Source: Sedimentisphaerales bacterium
Lineage (GTDB): Bacteria > Planctomycetota > Phycisphaerae > Sedimentisphaerales > SM23-30
Assembly (NCBI GenBank): GCA_016928435.1
Contig: JAFGKT010000080.1
Location: forward strand, 34,312 to 98,311
Reading direction: 5' to 3'
DNA: 64,000 bases
A program made the translations under genes and the position numbers. Below are positions 61,367 to 64,000 of the stretch, piece by piece (position 1 is the first letter of the stretch; the number at the start of each line of letters is the position of its first letter). A model generated the notes under the pieces. That model did not search any database and was not told the origin of the DNA. It saw nothing but the letters and a program-made list of their open reading frames with translations.

Positions 61367-62203
61367 TTACTTTCTGCGTCTGAGCATTGCACCAAGACCG
61401 ATGGCCAACAAGGTCATCGTGGCGGGCTCAGGAACGAAATTACTGGTATCGCTGGCGTTAATGGCATCGACGTACCAAGCCCCTTCCAGAGAACCCCAGC
61501 TACTATTACCAGAAGCGAAATTGAAAGCTCCCAGATTGCTGTAAGCAGTAGTCGAGAAGGATGCGAAATCTGCTTCAACCAAGCTGCCATTGACGTACAC
61601 ATCATACACACCGTTGTAAACGAACTGTCCGCTTTCTTCGGGCCATTCAACAACATGATGCCGGAACGAAACGGTGTTCCACACTTCATTGGCTACATTG
61701 GCAACCACTTTTTCAGCAGACACTTCGCTGCCAGCTTCCATTCCGCGAACGGTAAGATCGCCGTTCCTATAGACCTTCATATGCACGCCCCAATTACCGT
61801 AGTAAATGGTTTCGATTGTCCGCGCTTGCACATAAGCGTCTGCACCATGGCCTTCATTGAACATGGTTTTGAAAGCGAACTCGAAGTACTCAGGCACATC
61901 CATTTGATCCGCCATCGCAGAAGCTTCTTGGTGGCCTGCCATGTAAATGGACTGTGTACCACTAAAAGCGTCGTTATCAGTCACAACACAGTCACCACAA
62001 GCATCAAACCAACCACTACCCCAATTACGCGTACCATGGGGCTGCAGAGTACCAACATTATAGGCAGGCTCACCCACATTAGGACCCCAGTAATCAACCG
62101 TTTCATTTTGTTCGAAATCACACGACCAACTGTAGGTAGTCGCATACGACACCTGGGCTACCATAATTACACCCAACACAACCAACAAACTTAATTTCTT
62201 CAT
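61367..62203 (-). CDS. PEP-CTERM secreted protein
   Basis: From the ATG at 62203 (GGAG 7 nt upstream) this is a 278-residue protein. It has a signal peptide (KKLSLLVVLGVIMVAQVSYAT), a beta-sandwich body beginning YSWSCDFEQNETVDYWG, and a C-terminus VPEPATMTLLAIGLGAMLRRRK. This is a complete PEP-CTERM signal: motif, hydrophobic helix and basic end. Such proteins are processed by exosortase (EpsH-type) and displayed on the surface. The body matches the dockerin-tailed protein at 58338. The gene stands upstream of the 61169 gene, separated by the REP hairpin. Confidence 0.85.
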   Translation of the reverse strand: MKKLSLLVVLGVIMVAQVSYATTYSWSCDFEQNETVDYWGPNVGEPAYNVGTLQPHGTRNWGSGWFDACGDCVVTDNDAFSGTQSIYMAGHQEASAMADQMDVPEYFEFAFKTMFNEGHGADAYVQARTIETIYYGNWGVHMKVYRNGDLTVRGMEAGSEVSAEKVVANVANEVWNTVSFRHHVVEWPEESGQFVYNGVYDVYVNGSLVEADFASFSTTAYSNLGAFNFASGNSSWGSLEGAWYVDAINASDTSNFVPEPATMTLLAIGLGAMLRRRK

Positions 62204-62403
62204 CATTTCACTCCTCGAAAAAGAGTAACCTTCGCAGGCGTTTTGCAACTGACGGGTAACACTCCCATCGATACCTGCTGCTCACGCAATACACATTGAG
62301 CTTGCTGACAGGGCCGGCATCCTGCCAACGCTCCAAAAAACACTAAATCAATCTTCAACCAAAGTTGTATAATCTTCGCTTACAAGACACTTACGCTACT
62401 GAA

Positions 62404-63462
62404 CTATCGTTTTGGTCTTAGACCTGCTCCAACCGTAGAAGCACGAGTAATCAAAGGTCCTTTTACACGTACATTCTGCGGGCCGTAATTGTCTGTATCA
62501 TCTGAGGACTCTTGCTGTCTGATAAGAATTCTGGCTGCCTCTCGTCCCAGCTCGACACGACACTCATCAACGGTAGTCAAGCTAAAGAATGGATGATCGC
62601 TACCATCAACATTACCTATGCCAGCCACAGCCAAATCCTCTGGGACAGCCACTTCCAAGCGAGCCAATTCACCCAAGGTTTGCATGGCGACAGGGTCGGA
62701 AACGCAAACTAAAGCAGATGGTCGATGCTGCTGTCGTATAAGATTTCGCACGTTTTCGTAAACGGAAATCTCATTAGCCAATTCCGCGCGATAGATCCAA
62801 TTAGACTTACACTCCAATCCGAGCTTTTCCAATCCACATTCAAACGCTCGTTCGCGTTCCAACAGAACAGGAGAATTGTAAGCGACTGACAGAAGGCCTA
62901 TGTCTCGGTGGCCTAGCTGGTGCAGGTGATTGAGTAATTTGTAAACAGCGTCCTCAGGGTCCAAGGCGACCGAAGGCATGACGTTAGATGGCGGATAGTC
63001 ACTGATAAACACAACCGGCACACCTTCGTCGGCTGCCAGTTTGTAGCTATCTTCACAGTTGGGCTGTGGGGCCGCGATTATGCCATCAACTCGCTTTTCG
63101 AGCATCAGTTTGAGTTCCTTACGGAACTTATCCTCTTGCCAAAAACTCACAGCCAACATGGTCTCATAGTCATGCAGCCCCAGGACATCCTGTATTCCTT
63201 TGGTGATCTCGTGCGCGGACGAACCGGTGAGGTCGTTAAACAACACTCCCACCGACTTGGTCTTTTTGCTGACCAGGGCCCGCGCCCAATAATTAGGACG
63301 ATAGCCTAGCCTTTTAGCTGCCTCGTGGATTTTCTCGACGGTTTCCGGAGCGAGGTTCACTTGATCCTGCTTACCTCTAAGTGCGTACGATACCGTGGTC
63401 TTGGAAAGATCGACTTCCCGCGCGATATCACCGAGGCCTACTTTTACTCTGGCTCTAGCCAT
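62404..63462 (-). CDS. LacI-family transcriptional regulator (copy 2)
   Basis: This 352-residue repressor has an N-terminal helix-turn-helix (LGDIAREVDLSKTTVSYALRGK) and hinge helix (EKIHEAAKRLGYRPNYWARAL), then a type I periplasmic-binding domain. It is related to the regulator at 54420: the two share the ANYWA/PNYWA hinge, the D-LTGSSAHEITKGIQDVL vs D-ISGSTAHEIVKGIQEVL block and the KGPL tail. AGGAG is 10 nt before the ATG. The promoter lies at 63507-63535 with a CG-centred palindrome in its spacer, suggesting self-regulation. The 538-nt gap after it toward the window end has no genes. Confidence 0.88.
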   Translation of the reverse strand: MARARVKVGLGDIAREVDLSKTTVSYALRGKQDQVNLAPETVEKIHEAAKRLGYRPNYWARALVSKKTKSVGVLFNDLTGSSAHEITKGIQDVLGLHDYETMLAVSFWQEDKFRKELKLMLEKRVDGIIAAPQPNCEDSYKLAADEGVPVVFISDYPPSNVMPSVALDPEDAVYKLLNHLHQLGHRDIGLLSVAYNSPVLLERERAFECGLEKLGLECKSNWIYRAELANEISVYENVRNLIRQQHRPSALVCVSDPVAMQTLGELARLEVAVPEDLAVAGIGNVDGSDHPFFSLTTVDECRVELGREAARILIRQQESSDDTDNYGPQNVRVKGPLITRASTVGAGLRPKR

Positions 63463-63506
63463 TTACAACAGACTCCTAAAGGCAAGTACTATTCCAATTC
63501 GTCCGC

Positions 63507-63535
63507 ATTGTAGCATACTGAAACGATGCAGTCAA
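63507..63535 (-). promoter_or_regulatory. Promoter of lacI copy 2 with an operator-like palindrome
   Basis: On the minus strand TTGACT (63535 to 63530), a 17-nt spacer and TACAAT (63512 to 63507). The spacer contains TGCATCGTTTCA, a CG-centred near-palindrome of LacI operator type. It lies 45 nt before the ATG. Confidence 0.6.
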
Positions 63536-63897
63536 TGTGTTATTTCATTTTTCCGGGCTATTCGGCCAATATATTTTTGCTTTTAGGGTAAAAAAGCTAC
63601 TGTATTAGACCGCTTAGAATGCACTATATTTCAGGTCCCAACCCCCGCTCTCACATATAAATCCATTTATTACATATATTTACAATCATAGCTGCAGTTT
63701 AACATTCAGGACATCGCAGATTGGTTACAGTGTAAATCGATTGCCTAGGGCGCGGGGGGTCTTTTTCTCAATATCGGTCCTTGCGATTTACTGTATCGTT
63801 ACAGCTAAATTACACATCTTGCCCACCCCCCTACCGCGGACGCCTGAGTATTATGAAGTAAATACTTTATTAACAATAGTTTAAGCTGACAGGGATT

Positions 63898-64000
63898 GGT
63901 TGGAGAATGAGATTTGGTTGGTGTTCTACCGCCCTTTAGCTGCGTGGAAGGGTGTTACCCGGATGGTTGGGGAATTGGGCTTGGTTGGTGTTCTACCGCC
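63898..64000. repeat. 64-bp dispersed repeat, copies 2 and 3
   Basis: Copy 2 (63898-63961) matches 54139-54202 closely: GGTTGGAGAATGAGATTTGG, then GTTGGTGTTCTACC, and a CCCTT...AAGGG hairpin around AGCTGCGTGG. Copy 3 starts at 63965 (GGTTGGGGAATTGGGCTTGG) and is cut by the window end. They form a tandem pair, so the array probably continues. Confidence 0.6.

Overview
The window reads as chromosome of a Phycisphaerae-class planctomycete, close to the Sedimentisphaerales/anaerobic marine group. This is an inference from gene content, not from a search. The grounds are: a Gram-negative lipid A and Bam gene block with a fused lpxC/fabZ; pseudopilin-like proteins with an H-X9-DG tail; PEP-CTERM and dockerin-like tails on secreted proteins; LacI-controlled glycan loci; and fermentative enzymes (lactate dehydrogenase, 2-oxoacid:ferredoxin oxidoreductase) beside acetyl-CoA synthetase. 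Base composition looks close to 50 % GC.

Layout. 1-5.8 kb (minus): ybeY (cut by the window edge), a PgpH-type HD phosphodiesterase, a PhoH-like ATPase, cdsA, uppS and purA. 6-14 kb (plus): two small hypothetical membrane or repeat proteins, then a BamD-like TPR protein, an LptE-like lipoprotein, ftsH, an HD-GYP protein and a zinc alcohol dehydrogenase. 14-25 kb (mixed strands): rpsD, a zinc-ribbon protein, an AhpD-like protein, ldh, acs, a glycosyltransferase, an alpha/beta hydrolase and korAB. 25-35 kb (minus): dapA, pdxJ, a Gfo/Idh/MocA oxidoreductase, two lpxA paralogues, lpxC/fabZ, lpxD, ompH and bamA, which together form the lipid A and outer-membrane assembly block. 35-41.5 kb (minus): dnaB, rplI, rpsR, ssb, rpsF, pth, rplY, prs and tRNA-Gln. 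42-44 kb: vapBC and waaA. 44-46.6 kb (plus): a secreted hypothetical protein, then an ECF sigma factor and its zinc anti-sigma factor.

47-63.5 kb (minus) is an accessory glycan-use region. It holds a GH127-type enzyme, an MFS permease, a 680-residue unrecognised protein, a five-bladed-propeller glycosidase, two related LacI regulators, two secreted barrel-like proteins, a pseudopilin-like protein and two related secreted jelly-roll-like proteins with different C-terminal tails. A 13-bp LacI-type operator core occurs identically upstream of two of its transcription units, which suggests one regulon. Gaps here are filled by several families of dispersed and palindromic non-coding repeats.

The strongest unexplained signal is at 45381-45437. 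The ribosome binding site and start codon of the ECF sigma gene lie in the right arm of a 21-bp perfectly paired hairpin with a single 7-nt bulge, and the left arm contains an exact anti-Shine-Dalgarno sequence. This looks like a translational switch on a sigma factor. Other points to check are the second lpxA beside an oxidoreductase, a KorB lacking one expected cluster cysteine, a 74-nt rplI/dnaB overlap made of hexameric repeats, and a possible structured RNA between a consensus promoter and tRNA-Gln.
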